NCBI GenBank assembly: GCA_966186595.1
Contig: CBIFWO010000013.1
Span: 1-24,143 of the forward strand
Reading direction: 5' to 3'
DNA length: 24,143 nucleotides
Source: JALRBM01 sp966186595
GTDB taxonomy: Bacteria > Patescibacteriota > Saccharimonadia > Saccharimonadales > Saccharimonadaceae
Made by a program: the position numbers and the translations under genes. The notes below the pieces were generated by a model, which had not been told where the DNA came from, did no database searches, and saw nothing but the letters and a program-made list of their open reading frames with translations. Positions 1-7,196 of this stretch are shown here, in pieces; positions within the stretch are counted from its first letter, which is position 1; each line of letters opens with the position of its first letter.

Positions 1-2
1 CC

Positions 3-1475
3 TCGGATGACTCTGGTGGGGCGGTTCGCTATCAGTACCGCGCATCTCAAGATTCAAGTCAGGTAGGCAATGTGCCTGATGGAAGTGGCGCTTGGGAGTC
101 GGGAATACTTGATACATCGTCGATTCACTCCGCAGGCGCAGGCGACGGTACATGGTATTGGCAAGTCCGTGCAATGGATGCAGCCGGCAACAAAAGCGCA
201 TGGAGCGAGGTGTGGAACATGACTAAGGATACGCAGGACCCCACACTAGAGGTAGTCCAGCCGTCGCAAGGGCAGGTGTTTGGCGATAACAGGACACTGA
301 CAGTTACCTCGGTTCTCTCTGATAATATAGGACTCGAAAACTACCATATCTACATGGATGGCATTGAGGGTCAACCAGAACCAGGCTTTAATACATTTTC
401 AGTTGGTCTGACGGTATCAGTTATGTACAATACGGCGCAGCTTAAACATGGTGCACATACAATACAGATTGACGTTACCGACAAGGCAGGGCGAAAGACT
501 GAAACGACTCGCACGATTATTATCGACAAAACGGCGCCCACCGTCGCCATCACCAATCCGGACCCATTAAGTACCGTAGACAAGACAAAAAAAGTCACTG
601 TATCTGGTGTAGCAGAAGATGATACATCATGGGCGACGGCAGTTGAATTACATCTTCGTAAAATGAAAAATAATGGTGAGTGTGGAGATAATGTTAACAC
701 TCTGAATACTGAGGTGGCGGACGGCAAATGGTCACTAAAGTACGATACGAGCGGACTAGAGAGTGGGAAATATTGCTGGGCTGCGACTTCGATTGATGCG
801 GCCGGTAATCGAAGTGACGAAGCCCTTTTGAAATACTTTACTGTTGATAACACTGCTCCTGTTGCGACACTCAACCTTATCAGTACTTCAACGCCAAGTG
901 CTAGTACGCCGGTGAGCGTCAGTGGAAGCCTCGATAATGGAGCTGACCTTGATTCTCTGAAGCTTTTTGTTAATGATAAGGTGGCTGCCGATCTTACTAC
1001 TCTTGTAAATGAGCAGGGCAATTGGCAGTACACACTTTCGGAGGGGCTTGCCCAGGGTAGCTACACGCTTTCAGTTGTGGCTACCGACAAATATGGTAAT
1101 GAGAGCACGATCGAGACATCGCCACTATCTACACTAAGGCTCGTTGTGGGTTCGTATATTCCACCGGCGAATAGTGCAATTTCTACCGGACTTACTGCAG
1201 GACTTAGCGATCCATTCCGTGTTCCTACCGAAGTCCAGACTCCAACTGTGCCGGAAAATTCGTCAGATACCACCACTGATATCCTGGGTGTCCAAGATAA
1301 GAATGATTCAATTGCAGACCAGGCAAAGAATGCTGCTGTTGCAGTGACGGAAGCGGGCTGGAAATTATTTGGCGTCATGTGGTACTGGTGGCTCCTCGGC
1401 GCGGCGGGCGTGGCGAGCGTTGGCTGGGGAATGACAGCACTGGCGCGTCACCGGCTCGCCGAAGATGTGTTGTAG
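3..1475 (+). CDS. Ig-repeat surface protein, C-terminal part (5' end outside window)
   Basis: The frame is open from the first bases, so the start lies upstream; 490 residues are visible. At least three to four beta-rich Ig-like modules are recognisable. Their linkers read DTQDP, DKTAP and DNTAP, and several modules end in AGN or YGN turns, as in bacterial Ig-like/adhesin repeats. A Ser/Thr/Pro-rich stalk follows, then a Trp-rich transmembrane segment (about 1375-1446, starting MWYWW) and a short basic tail (RHRLAED). This predicts a long extracellular protein anchored by its C-terminus, plausibly for adhesion or host contact. That role is inference from architecture. Stop is TAG. The next gene begins about 40 bases downstream and is also a surface protein. 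Confidence 0.8.
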   Translation, partial: SDDSGGAVRYQYRASQDSSQVGNVPDGSGAWESGILDTSSIHSAGAGDGTWYWQVRAMDAAGNKSAWSEVWNMTKDTQDPTLEVVQPSQGQVFGDNRTLTVTSVLSDNIGLENYHIYMDGIEGQPEPGFNTFSVGLTVSVMYNTAQLKHGAHTIQIDVTDKAGRKTETTRTIIIDKTAPTVAITNPDPLSTVDKTKKVTVSGVAEDDTSWATAVELHLRKMKNNGECGDNVNTLNTEVADGKWSLKYDTSGLESGKYCWAATSIDAAGNRSDEALLKYFTVDNTAPVATLNLISTSTPSASTPVSVSGSLDNGADLDSLKLFVNDKVAADLTTLVNEQGNWQYTLSEGLAQGSYTLSVVATDKYGNESTIETSPLSTLRLVVGSYIPPANSAISTGLTAGLSDPFRVPTEVQTPTVPENSSDTTTDILGVQDKNDSIADQAKNAAVAVTEAGWKLFGVMWYWWLLGAAGVASVGWGMTALARHRLAEDVL

Positions 1476-1501
1476 CATTAGCTTTTTATTCAGCAATCTC
1501 C

Positions 1502-1507
1502 TATACT
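1502..1507 (+). promoter_or_regulatory. Candidate -10 box of the CAP gene
   Basis: TATACT ends 9 bases before the GTG start at 1517. No good -35 is seen at normal spacing. If functional, the mRNA would have almost no leader. Confidence 0.3.
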
Positions 1508-1516
1508 AAAGGTACC

Positions 1517-2377
1517 GTGAAGGCAAAACAAAAAAAGAAGGCATCTAGACTACATCGCCACCTACGCTTGGCAGTAGTGCCTCATAAAGCCAATCAATAT
1601 CGCCCGCACCTCGTTAGGCGTTATGGGTTAATGGCCGTTGCAATTCTCGCTGCGACTTTGCAGATCGGATATAATTTTGCTGTCACAGGAAATGTGCTTG
1701 GTGAACAGGTCTCAATTACGGCCGAGACACTTCTAGTGGATACCAACAAAGAGCGTACTAAATATCATCAGGCTGATCTGAAAATTAATGGACAGTTATC
1801 CCGGGCCGCTGCTTTGAAAGCTCAGGACATGATCGAGAAGCAATATTGGGCGCATACCGCCCCTGATGGTAGCACGCCATGGAAGTGGTTGCATGAGGTG
1901 GGGTATCAGTATTCTTTGGCTGGCGAGAATTTGGCGAAAGATTTTCAGTCCGCAGATGCGGTGGTGGCGGCATGGATGGCTTCCCCACAACACCGGGCAA
2001 ATGTACTAGGTGCGTACAATGAGGTTGGTTTTGCAGTCGCAAAGGGAAAGCTGGCCGGCAAAGACGCGACGATTATCGTTGCCCTTTACGGAAGTCCCAT
2101 AAGCGCCGTGCCGGTGGTGCAGACGAGTTCGGCTGCGCCACTCGGTTTTGTAGGCAGGTTGGGTGTCACACTTCAGACGCTTTCGCCAGCGACGCTCGGT
2201 GCCTTGGTGCTCGTGACATTCGCGTCGTTTGTGGCATTACTGGCACATGTATATCGTGAAAAGCTGCCAAAGAAATTACGCGACTCCTGGTATCGCCACC
2301 ATGGCCTGATGAAGGCGGGTGGACTACTGGGTGCCTCGGTTATTATTCTTGTGCTGCAAAGTGGTGGCCAAATCTAG
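1517..2377 (+). CDS. Membrane-anchored CAP (SCP/PR1-like) domain protein
   Basis: 286 aa from GTG 1517. The frame is open further upstream, but that part overlaps the previous gene and reads as its shadow. A strongly basic N-terminus (KAKQKKK) is followed by a transmembrane segment at about residues 37-57. A CAP domain covers about 70-192, with the family signature residues His113 (HTAPDG), Glu137 (GENL) and His159 (SPQHR). Two more hydrophobic segments follow near residues 225-245 and 265-283, with basic loops between. CAP proteins are usually secreted and the bacterial ones are poorly characterised; proposed roles include lipid binding or peptidoglycan-related functions. Here the domain should lie outside the membrane between two anchors. 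The adjacent Ig protein suggests a cell-surface locus. A weak AAAGG precedes the start. Confidence 0.85.
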   Translation: MKAKQKKKASRLHRHLRLAVVPHKANQYRPHLVRRYGLMAVAILAATLQIGYNFAVTGNVLGEQVSITAETLLVDTNKERTKYHQADLKINGQLSRAAALKAQDMIEKQYWAHTAPDGSTPWKWLHEVGYQYSLAGENLAKDFQSADAVVAAWMASPQHRANVLGAYNEVGFAVAKGKLAGKDATIIVALYGSPISAVPVVQTSSAAPLGFVGRLGVTLQTLSPATLGALVLVTFASFVALLAHVYREKLPKKLRDSWYRHHGLMKAGGLLGASVIILVLQSGGQI

Positions 2378-2383
2378 TACACT
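2378..2383 (+). promoter_or_regulatory. Candidate -10 box of galU
   Basis: TACACT directly follows the stop of the CAP gene and ends 6 bases before the galU ATG, so +1 would fall at or next to the start codon. The -35 region is poor. No SD is visible for galU, which agrees with leaderless initiation. Confidence 0.35.
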
Positions 2384-2389
2384 GAAAGA

Positions 2390-3193
2390 ATGATTACCAA
2401 AGCAATTATTCCTGTAGCAGGATGGGGGACGAGGCGTCTTCCGATTACGAAAGCGATTGAGAAATGTATGTTACCAATCGGCAATCGTCCGATAGTGGAT
2501 TATGTGGTCGAGGATTGTGTGAAGGCAGGAATCACGGATGTATTCTTTGTTGTTAATAAAGATTTCAATCAGCAAATTAAGATGTACTATGGTGAAAACG
2601 TAGCCCTCAATGAGTATCTGAAGGATCGTGGCAAGGAGTTGTTAGCTAACGAATATGATGATGTAACATTTCACTATATCGAACAGGTCTCGAACGATAA
2701 ATACGGCACAGCGATTCCTGTGGCGCTGGCCGCAGAGTACATCGGTCATGACGAGTCGACGGTCGTGCTCATGGGTGACGATTTTATTTATAATGCTGAT
2801 GGCAGTAGTGAGGTGGCGCGGCTCCTCAAAGCAACTCCTGATGGTGGCGGCGCGATGCTCTGCGCCTCGGTTGAAAGAAGCGAGGTCGGTCGCTATGGCG
2901 TCGTGGAGATGACGGATGACGGCGAATATATTCGCATCGTCGAGCATCCCGACCCAGAAACAACGCCCAGTACACTCATCAATATCAGTAAATATGTCTT
3001 GAACAGTGACTTGTTAAAGGCCGCAGGCGAGGTGAGGCAACACAGCTCGGGAGAATATTATCTGATTGATGCGATGAATCGGTACGTTGAAAATGGCGGT
3101 GTCATCAAAGTATTGCCAGCCAAAGGGCAGTATTTGGATGGGGGAAGTCTGGCGGGGTGGCTGCATGCGAATAACGTCATCGTAGGTGCATAG
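2390..3193 (+). CDS. galU: UTP--glucose-1-phosphate uridylyltransferase (GalU-like)
   Basis: 267 aa nucleotidyltransferase. The N-terminus carries the sugar-nucleotide signature AGWGTRRLPITKAIEK (residues 10-25) followed by MLPIGNRP, the GalU form of the GxGTR-Lys motif. MGDD (128-131) is the metal/nucleotide-binding acidic pair, and LDGGSLAGWLHAN near the end matches the GalU C-terminal motif. The enzyme would make UDP-glucose from UTP and glucose-1-phosphate in the cytoplasm for envelope glycans. It is somewhat shorter than E. coli GalU (302 aa). The exact sugar is inferred from the GalU-type motifs; a related NDP-sugar pyrophosphorylase is possible. The ATG has no SD but a -10-like box just upstream. 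Confidence 0.85.
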   Translation: MITKAIIPVAGWGTRRLPITKAIEKCMLPIGNRPIVDYVVEDCVKAGITDVFFVVNKDFNQQIKMYYGENVALNEYLKDRGKELLANEYDDVTFHYIEQVSNDKYGTAIPVALAAEYIGHDESTVVLMGDDFIYNADGSSEVARLLKATPDGGGAMLCASVERSEVGRYGVVEMTDDGEYIRIVEHPDPETTPSTLINISKYVLNSDLLKAAGEVRQHSSGEYYLIDAMNRYVENGGVIKVLPAKGQYLDGGSLAGWLHANNVIVGA

Positions 3194-3195
3194 CC

Positions 3196-3224
3196 TTGAA
3201 AATCTCACTCGTATCTGTTAAACT
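3196..3224 (+). promoter_or_regulatory. rplU promoter
   Basis: TTGAAA (3196-3201), a 17-base spacer and TAAACT (3219-3224) make a canonical housekeeping promoter. The transcript would start near 3231, giving a leader of about 26 bases with an AAAGG Shine-Dalgarno before ATG 3257. Confidence 0.7.
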
Positions 3225-3256
3225 AAACAAGATTGATTAACAATTAAAGGAAATTT

Positions 3257-3565
3257 ATGAAGAAAGCAGTCGTTAAGATCGGTGGCAAGCAGTACATTGC
3301 GGCCGAAAAAGAGACCCTTCTGGTGGACCTCCTCCAGGAAGGCACGAAAGAGCTCACGCTTGATGCACTGTTGGTCATTGATGGCGACAAAACCACTGTC
3401 GGCACGCCAACGGTAAAAGGTGTGAAGGTAGCCGCCAAGGTGGTAGACGAAAAAGTCGCTGGCGAAAAAGTTCGCGTGATCCGCTACAAGTCAAAGAAGC
3501 GCGTTCACAAAGAAACTGGTCACCGCCAGAAATACTCAAAGATTGAGATTACCTCGATCGAGTAG
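3257..3565 (+). CDS. rplU: 50S ribosomal protein L21
   Basis: 102 aa, the usual L21 length (E. coli 103). It opens with AVVKIGGKQY and ends with the 23S-rRNA-binding region RYKSKKRVHKETGHRQKYSK followed by IEI, all typical of bL21. It assembles into the large subunit and contacts 23S rRNA domain I. The gene has its own promoter and terminator. The usual partner rpmA (L27) does not follow; the next gene is a regulator, so rpmA must lie elsewhere. Confidence 0.97.
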   Translation: MKKAVVKIGGKQYIAAEKETLLVDLLQEGTKELTLDALLVIDGDKTTVGTPTVKGVKVAAKVVDEKVAGEKVRVIRYKSKKRVHKETGHRQKYSKIEITSIE

Positions 3566-3570
3566 CAGTC

Positions 3571-3598
3571 AAAATCCCCACGAAAATGTGGGGATTTT
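3571..3598 (+). terminator. Rho-independent terminator of rplU
   Basis: AAAATCCCCAC (3571-3581), loop GAAAAT and GTGGGGATTTT (3588-3598) form an 11-bp perfect stem running into a T run. The TATAAT of the next gene starts 2 bases after it. Confidence 0.92.
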
Positions 3599-3600
3599 TG

Positions 3601-3606
3601 TATAAT
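3601..3606 (+). promoter_or_regulatory. Candidate -10 box of the AraC-type gene
   Basis: A perfect TATAAT ends 8 bases before ATG 3615. The -35 position falls inside the rplU terminator stem and does not match the consensus. No SD precedes the gene, so a leaderless or near-leaderless mRNA is likely. Confidence 0.45.
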
Positions 3607-3614
3607 AAAAACAG

Positions 3615-4289
3615 ATGCAGAAACATACTGACCGCCCATCCTCTCATCCCTTGATTGATCGTGTTTGGAAAACCAAAAATCTTGAGGATGGGGTGTATGT
3701 GGCGACACCTGATTGCGCGTGGGATCTATTGGTCCTCATCTTTAAGGATGGCTCCAAGCGAATGATGCTCGCAGGTCAGGCGACTAAATCCTCAGAAGTG
3801 CCCTACGAAGCGGGAACAGGATCGGTGGTGATTTCATTTAACGCTAGTGCGTATTTGGCGGGGATGGAGGGCGATAAACTGCTCGATACGGCAATCCTTC
3901 TCCCAAACGTGGGCGATAGTCACTTTGAGCTTCTTGATCACATATTTCAGATTCCTGAGTATGAAAATGTTGAAGAATTGGTGCAGGCCATGGTGGGCGC
4001 TGGCATCCTTAGGCAAGATGATGTCGTCGCGTCGGTGTTAAATGGTGAGCCTAAGGCGATGTCGAGCCGCACGATGCAGCGCCATTTTCACGAGGTGACG
4101 GGAATCGGCAAAAAGGGTTTGGAGAAAATACGTCGGGCGCAGGATGCGGTGCGAATGTTGCAGGCGGGAAATTCCTCCGCAAGCGTAGCAGCGGAAACCG
4201 GCTATACCGATCAGGCTCACTTGACGAAGGACCTCAAGAAAATCATGGGAACAGGTACAACAAACACGGCCAATATTCATAAGTTGTAG
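3615..4289 (+). CDS. AraC-family transcriptional regulator (DUF6597-like N-terminus)
   Basis: 224 aa. The C-terminal third (about residues 145-212) has the two helix-turn-helix units of AraC proteins: SSRTMQRHFHEVTGIGKK, then SVAAETGYTDQAHLTKD followed by LKKIMG, the standard 'GF/Y-DQ-HL' recognition region. The N-terminal part (PDCAWDLLVLIF... then VVISFNASAYL) resembles the DUF6597 sensor domain often fused to this HTH; that match is from memory of the family. It is probably a DNA-binding regulator of the VOC protein just downstream (85-base gap) or of itself. The ligand is unknown. AraC regulators are uncommon in very reduced genomes, so this gene pair may be acquired. Confidence 0.8.
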   Translation: MQKHTDRPSSHPLIDRVWKTKNLEDGVYVATPDCAWDLLVLIFKDGSKRMMLAGQATKSSEVPYEAGTGSVVISFNASAYLAGMEGDKLLDTAILLPNVGDSHFELLDHIFQIPEYENVEELVQAMVGAGILRQDDVVASVLNGEPKAMSSRTMQRHFHEVTGIGKKGLEKIRRAQDAVRMLQAGNSSASVAAETGYTDQAHLTKDLKKIMGTGTTNTANIHKL

Positions 4290-4374
4290 GTTGTCGTTTT
4301 TTTACAAACTTTCTTTGAACCCCGATGCTTAAATAGAAGAGTCATAAATAGCAAAGGAATAAAGGAGCAAGACA

Positions 4375-4746
4375 ATGAAGATGAAATTAGAACTCGTACC
4401 AGTACCAGTGACTGATGTCGATAAGGCGATTGACTTTTACGTCAATAAGATTGGATTCAATCTAGACCACGACCACCGCGTAAGTGAATCGGTGCGATTT
4501 GTGCAGCTGACGCCAGAGGGATCTGCTTGTTCAATTGTGATTGGCGAAGGTGTTACTGAAATGAAGCCTGGCAGCCAACAGGGTCTTCAGATGGTAATCG
4601 ATGATGCCAAGGCGGCATATGATCTATTGAAAACGAATGGTGTTGAGGCTGACGAAGTGGAAGAACATCAGTGGGGAACCTTCACTGGTTTTAGTGATCC
4701 AGATGGCAACAAATGGGCACTGCAACAAATGCCTAATTGGGGTTAG
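4375..4746 (+). CDS. VOC-superfamily (glyoxalase/bleomycin-resistance fold) protein
   Basis: 123 aa, single VOC module. It starts VPVTDVDKAIDFYVNKIGF, the classic first beta-alpha unit, and ends with FSDPDGNKWALQQ, the DPDGN turn of the family. Possible metal ligands are Glu/His/Gln residues such as EEHQW and the final ALQQ, but the set cannot be settled by eye. VOC proteins include lyases, dioxygenases and drug-binding resistance proteins, so the activity is undetermined. A good SD (AAAGGAG) lies 8 bases before ATG. It follows the AraC-type regulator and ends in its own terminator, so the two form a small sensing/response unit. Confidence 0.85.
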   Translation: MKMKLELVPVPVTDVDKAIDFYVNKIGFNLDHDHRVSESVRFVQLTPEGSACSIVIGEGVTEMKPGSQQGLQMVIDDAKAAYDLLKTNGVEADEVEEHQWGTFTGFSDPDGNKWALQQMPNWG

Positions 4747-4766
4747 AAAACAAAAAATAAGATCTT

Positions 4767-4796
4767 AAGCATCCTCTATTCTTAGGGGATGTTTTT
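4767..4796 (+). terminator. Rho-independent terminator of the VOC gene
   Basis: AAGCATCCTCT (4767-4777), loop ATTCTT and AGGGGATGTTT (4784-4794) form an 11-bp stem with two G-U pairs, ending in a run of T. Confidence 0.85.
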
Positions 4797-4829
4797 GGTA
4801 TGAAAACCGAGTATTTTCCGTAGTGCTTG

Positions 4830-4838
4830 TGCTACAAT
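4830..4838 (+). promoter_or_regulatory. Extended -10 promoter of parAB
   Basis: TGC directly before TACAAT (4833-4838) forms an extended -10 element. No clear -35 is seen. Transcription would begin near 4845, leaving about 23 bases of leader with AAGG before GTG 4868. Confidence 0.5.
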
Positions 4839-4867
4839 AGGGGAAAGAGAAAAGGGATATAAGGCAA

Positions 4868-5629
4868 GTGGCGACAGTCATTTCAGTGACAAATCAAAAA
4901 GGTGGAGTGGGCAAGACGACAAGCGCGGTGAACATCGCGTATTATTTGGCCAAGAAGGGTCACAGGACGCTGCTGGTTGATTTTGATCCGCAGGGCAATG
5001 CGACGAGCGGGTTGGGGGTTGATAAGCAATCGCTCGAAGGCACGATGTCTGATGTGATTCTTGAGACGAAGCTACTGACCGACATCATCGTCCCTACCGA
5101 ACACAAGAATCTGTCCCTTGCTCCTGCGACGCCGCATCTCGCAAATACCGAGGTGGAGCTAGCCCAGGCAAACCGACGCTTTACGAGGCTTCGTAACGCT
5201 ATCGATAATTTGCCGCAGTATGATTTTGTGGTGATTGATAGTCCGCCAAGTTTGAGTTTGTTGACAGTTAATGGTTTGATTGCAGCACGCTATGTACTTC
5301 TCCCCGTGCAGGCCGAATTTTATGCGTTAGAGGGCCTAGGTCAACTTCTTGAAACGATGAAGTTGGTTCGAAAGAGCATGAATCCTACGCTCGATCTTTT
5401 AGGCGTTCTTCCGACGATGGTAGATGGTCGCACAACGCTGTCCGGACAGGTACACGAGGAGATCAAAAAGCATTTTCCTGGCAAAGTATTCAAGACGGTG
5501 ATCCCTCGAAACATACGTCTCGCAGAAGCACCCAGCCATGGGCTGCCGGTGGGTGCATATGACAAGTTTTCAAGAGGAGCAAGAGCGTATAAGGCGGTCA
5601 CGAAGGAGGTGCTAGAACGTGTCGGCTAA
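4868..5629 (+). CDS. parA: Chromosome partitioning ATPase ParA (Soj)
   Basis: 253 aa, the size of chromosomal Soj/ParA. It has the deviant Walker A KGGVGKTT (residues 11-18) with the signature lysine, Walker A' VDFDPQGNATSG (about 37-48) and Walker B FVVIDSPPSL. It is an ATP-dependent DNA-binding switch that moves ParB-bound origins. There is no N-terminal DNA-binding extension, which favours the chromosomal type over plasmid ParA. The start is GTG at 4868. It overlaps parB by 11 bases, with the parB SD (AAGGAGGT, 5603-5610) inside its coding region, so the two are translationally coupled. Confidence 0.96.
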   Translation: MATVISVTNQKGGVGKTTSAVNIAYYLAKKGHRTLLVDFDPQGNATSGLGVDKQSLEGTMSDVILETKLLTDIIVPTEHKNLSLAPATPHLANTEVELAQANRRFTRLRNAIDNLPQYDFVVIDSPPSLSLLTVNGLIAARYVLLPVQAEFYALEGLGQLLETMKLVRKSMNPTLDLLGVLPTMVDGRTTLSGQVHEEIKKHFPGKVFKTVIPRNIRLAEAPSHGLPVGAYDKFSRGARAYKAVTKEVLERVG

Positions 5630-6500
5630 AAAAGGTTTGGGGCGTGGATTTGATTCACTGATTCCTACTGAGCTTCTTGATGAGTCATTTGACCCAACTG
5701 CCTCTCAAGATGAGCAGGTGAGCGAGCTTCGCAATATCAAGCTGGACGAAATCAGTCCTGATCCAGAGCAGCCAAGGCGACATTTTGATGAAGCGGCCCT
5801 GGCTGAAATGTCTGCCTCAATCCGCGAGCACGGTGTTTTGCAGCCCATTGTGGTGACTCCCAAGAGCGGCGGCTATCAGATTGTGGCTGGGGAGCGGCGC
5901 TATCGTGCGGCGAAAGCAGCCGACTTGACGAAAATTCCGGCACTCGTTCGCACGCTTAGCAATCAGCACAAGTTAGAGCTTTCCCTGATCGAGAATCTTC
6001 AGCGACGTGATCTTAATGTTCTAGAAACTGCCACCGCTTATCTCAAGCTGCGTGATCAGTTTAATCTGACGCTGGATGAAATTGGCCAGCGTGTTGGCGG
6101 TAAATCAGTGAGTGCTATTAGCAACACACTACGGCTTTTGCGCCTTCCTGAAGCGGTGAAAACGGCGCTTGCCGATGGAAGGCTGCGCGAGGGGCAGGCT
6201 CGTCCGCTCGTTAATGTCGATAAAGATGTGATCAAAGGAATCTTACCGATTATCCTGAGGGAAGAGTGGAGTGCCCGCAAAATTGAACAGTATATCGTTC
6301 AGCTCAAGAAAGCAAATTCTTCTGCGACGAAGGGTAAACCAAAGATAGAGCAGACGCCATATCAAACCGATACGAAACGTCTTATGACACGGTTCAAGAC
6401 CGATGTGAGTGTCAAAACGAACGCCAAAGGGGCCGGGCAGATCATCATTCGATTCAAGAGTGATGATGATTTTCAGCGAATCCAAAAGCTATTAGGCTAA
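5619..6500 (+). CDS. parB: Chromosome partitioning protein ParB (CTPase/parS-binding)
   Basis: 293 aa. It starts KKGLGRGFDSLIP, the ParA-stimulating N-terminal motif. The CTP-binding ParB domain shows PRRHF (52-56), GERRYRAA (91-98) and ENLQRRDLN (125-133). An HTH for parS follows at about 150-177, then a C-terminal dimerisation region. The GTG start overlaps parA and has a strong SD at 8-base spacing. ParB loads on parS sites as a CTP-dependent clamp near the origin. No parS-like palindrome was found by eye here. The stop codon overlaps that of the convergent lepB by 2 bases (CTAA, 6497-6500). Confidence 0.96.
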   Translation: MSAKKGLGRGFDSLIPTELLDESFDPTASQDEQVSELRNIKLDEISPDPEQPRRHFDEAALAEMSASIREHGVLQPIVVTPKSGGYQIVAGERRYRAAKAADLTKIPALVRTLSNQHKLELSLIENLQRRDLNVLETATAYLKLRDQFNLTLDEIGQRVGGKSVSAISNTLRLLRLPEAVKTALADGRLREGQARPLVNVDKDVIKGILPIILREEWSARKIEQYIVQLKKANSSATKGKPKIEQTPYQTDTKRLMTRFKTDVSVKTNAKGAGQIIIRFKSDDDFQRIQKLLG

Positions 6501-7096
6501 AAGCTGCGAATGTGATTGAACGGATAAATCCGCGCGCTGACTGGGCCAACGACATCATAAAAAGGAATGGTTCCCAGTCCATTACGCGAGTCGTATGAGT
6601 AGTCGTCCTCGCGGTGGTCACCTGAGACAAATAATGTTCCTTCGGCCACGATCGTGTCGACCTGGCCGCTTGTAGGCGAGCCGGGCTCGCCCTTGTTGGC
6701 GTCGTCTGGATTAAAGCCGTTTGGGTGTTCGTCGTTATAAACGGTATAAGATCCATCCTTTAGCACCACACGCTCACCCGGGAAAGCGATGACACGCTTG
6801 ACTATATACTCTTCACCGATGCCGGTGTTGTAGCGGGGGTTTTTGAAAACGATGATTTGCCCACGTTCGGGGATGTACTCTTTGTTTTGAAGCTGCGCCC
6901 AGGTAACTGGCAGACGATTGACGATCAGGCGGTCGCCAGTATACATCGTTTTCTCCATACTTGGGCCCATTACGTTAAAGCTACGAAAAACGAATGTGTT
7001 AATGAGCAGCGTTCCAATAAGAACACATGTAATAAATATGATGATTCCAAGGGCATCTTTGAGCATGGGATGCCGCTGTAAGAATGTTGCTTCCAT
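6497..7096 (-). CDS. lepB: Signal peptidase I
   Basis: 199 aa from ATG 7096, chosen because AGGAG and a full promoter sit just before it; the frame extends upstream only into that promoter. There is one transmembrane segment (about residues 14-37). The catalytic serine is Ser46 in GPSMEKT, the general-base lysine is Lys100 in YIVKRVIAFPGE, and SGDHREDDYSYDSR is the conserved box E. The enzyme cleaves signal peptides of secreted proteins at the outer face of the membrane. It would process non-lipoprotein exports of this window, such as the Ig-repeat protein. Convergent with parB. Confidence 0.95.
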   Translation of the reverse strand: MEATFLQRHPMLKDALGIIIFITCVLIGTLLINTFVFRSFNVMGPSMEKTMYTGDRLIVNRLPVTWAQLQNKEYIPERGQIIVFKNPRYNTGIGEEYIVKRVIAFPGERVVLKDGSYTVYNDEHPNGFNPDDANKGEPGSPTSGQVDTIVAEGTLFVSGDHREDDYSYDSRNGLGTIPFYDVVGPVSARIYPFNHIRSF

Positions 7097-7103
7097 TACT
7101 CCT

Positions 7104-7132
7104 ACTATACACGCTTTTTTACCCTCTGTAAA
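7104..7132 (-). promoter_or_regulatory. lepB promoter abutting the start codon
   Basis: On the minus strand TTTACA (7132-7127), a 17-base spacer and TATAGT (7109-7104) form a near-consensus promoter. Only 7 bases (AGGAGTA) separate the -10 box from ATG 7096, so the transcript should start at or within a base or two of the ATG. Confidence 0.75.
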
Positions 7133-7177
7133 AGCAAACCAGTTATGATTTTTGTTCAAAAAAGAAGCCGAGTCGTA

Positions 7178-7183
7178 TATAGT
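7178..7183 (+). promoter_or_regulatory. Candidate -10 box of the LCP gene
   Basis: TATAGT lies 13 bases before ATG 7197. A weak TTGTTC lies 20 bases upstream of it, which is too far for a normal spacer. The predicted leader is about 7 bases and no SD is visible. Confidence 0.3.
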
Positions 7184-7196
7184 AATATGAGTATTT

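Noticed and set aside
371..1033. 220-codon minus-strand frame inside the Ig protein
   Set aside because: The Ser/Val-rich translation is a mirror of beta-strand codons; no SD, promoter or motif.
1379..1516. Longer N-terminus for the CAP protein starting at 1379
   Set aside because: It lies within the end of the Ig protein gene and adds an Arg/Gly-rich segment with no conservation signal; GTG 1517 gives a normal basic N-terminus before the membrane helix.
4800..6500. parS sites near parAB
   Set aside because: No sequence close to the TGTTTCACGTGAAACA palindrome was found by eye; a pattern search of the genome would be needed.
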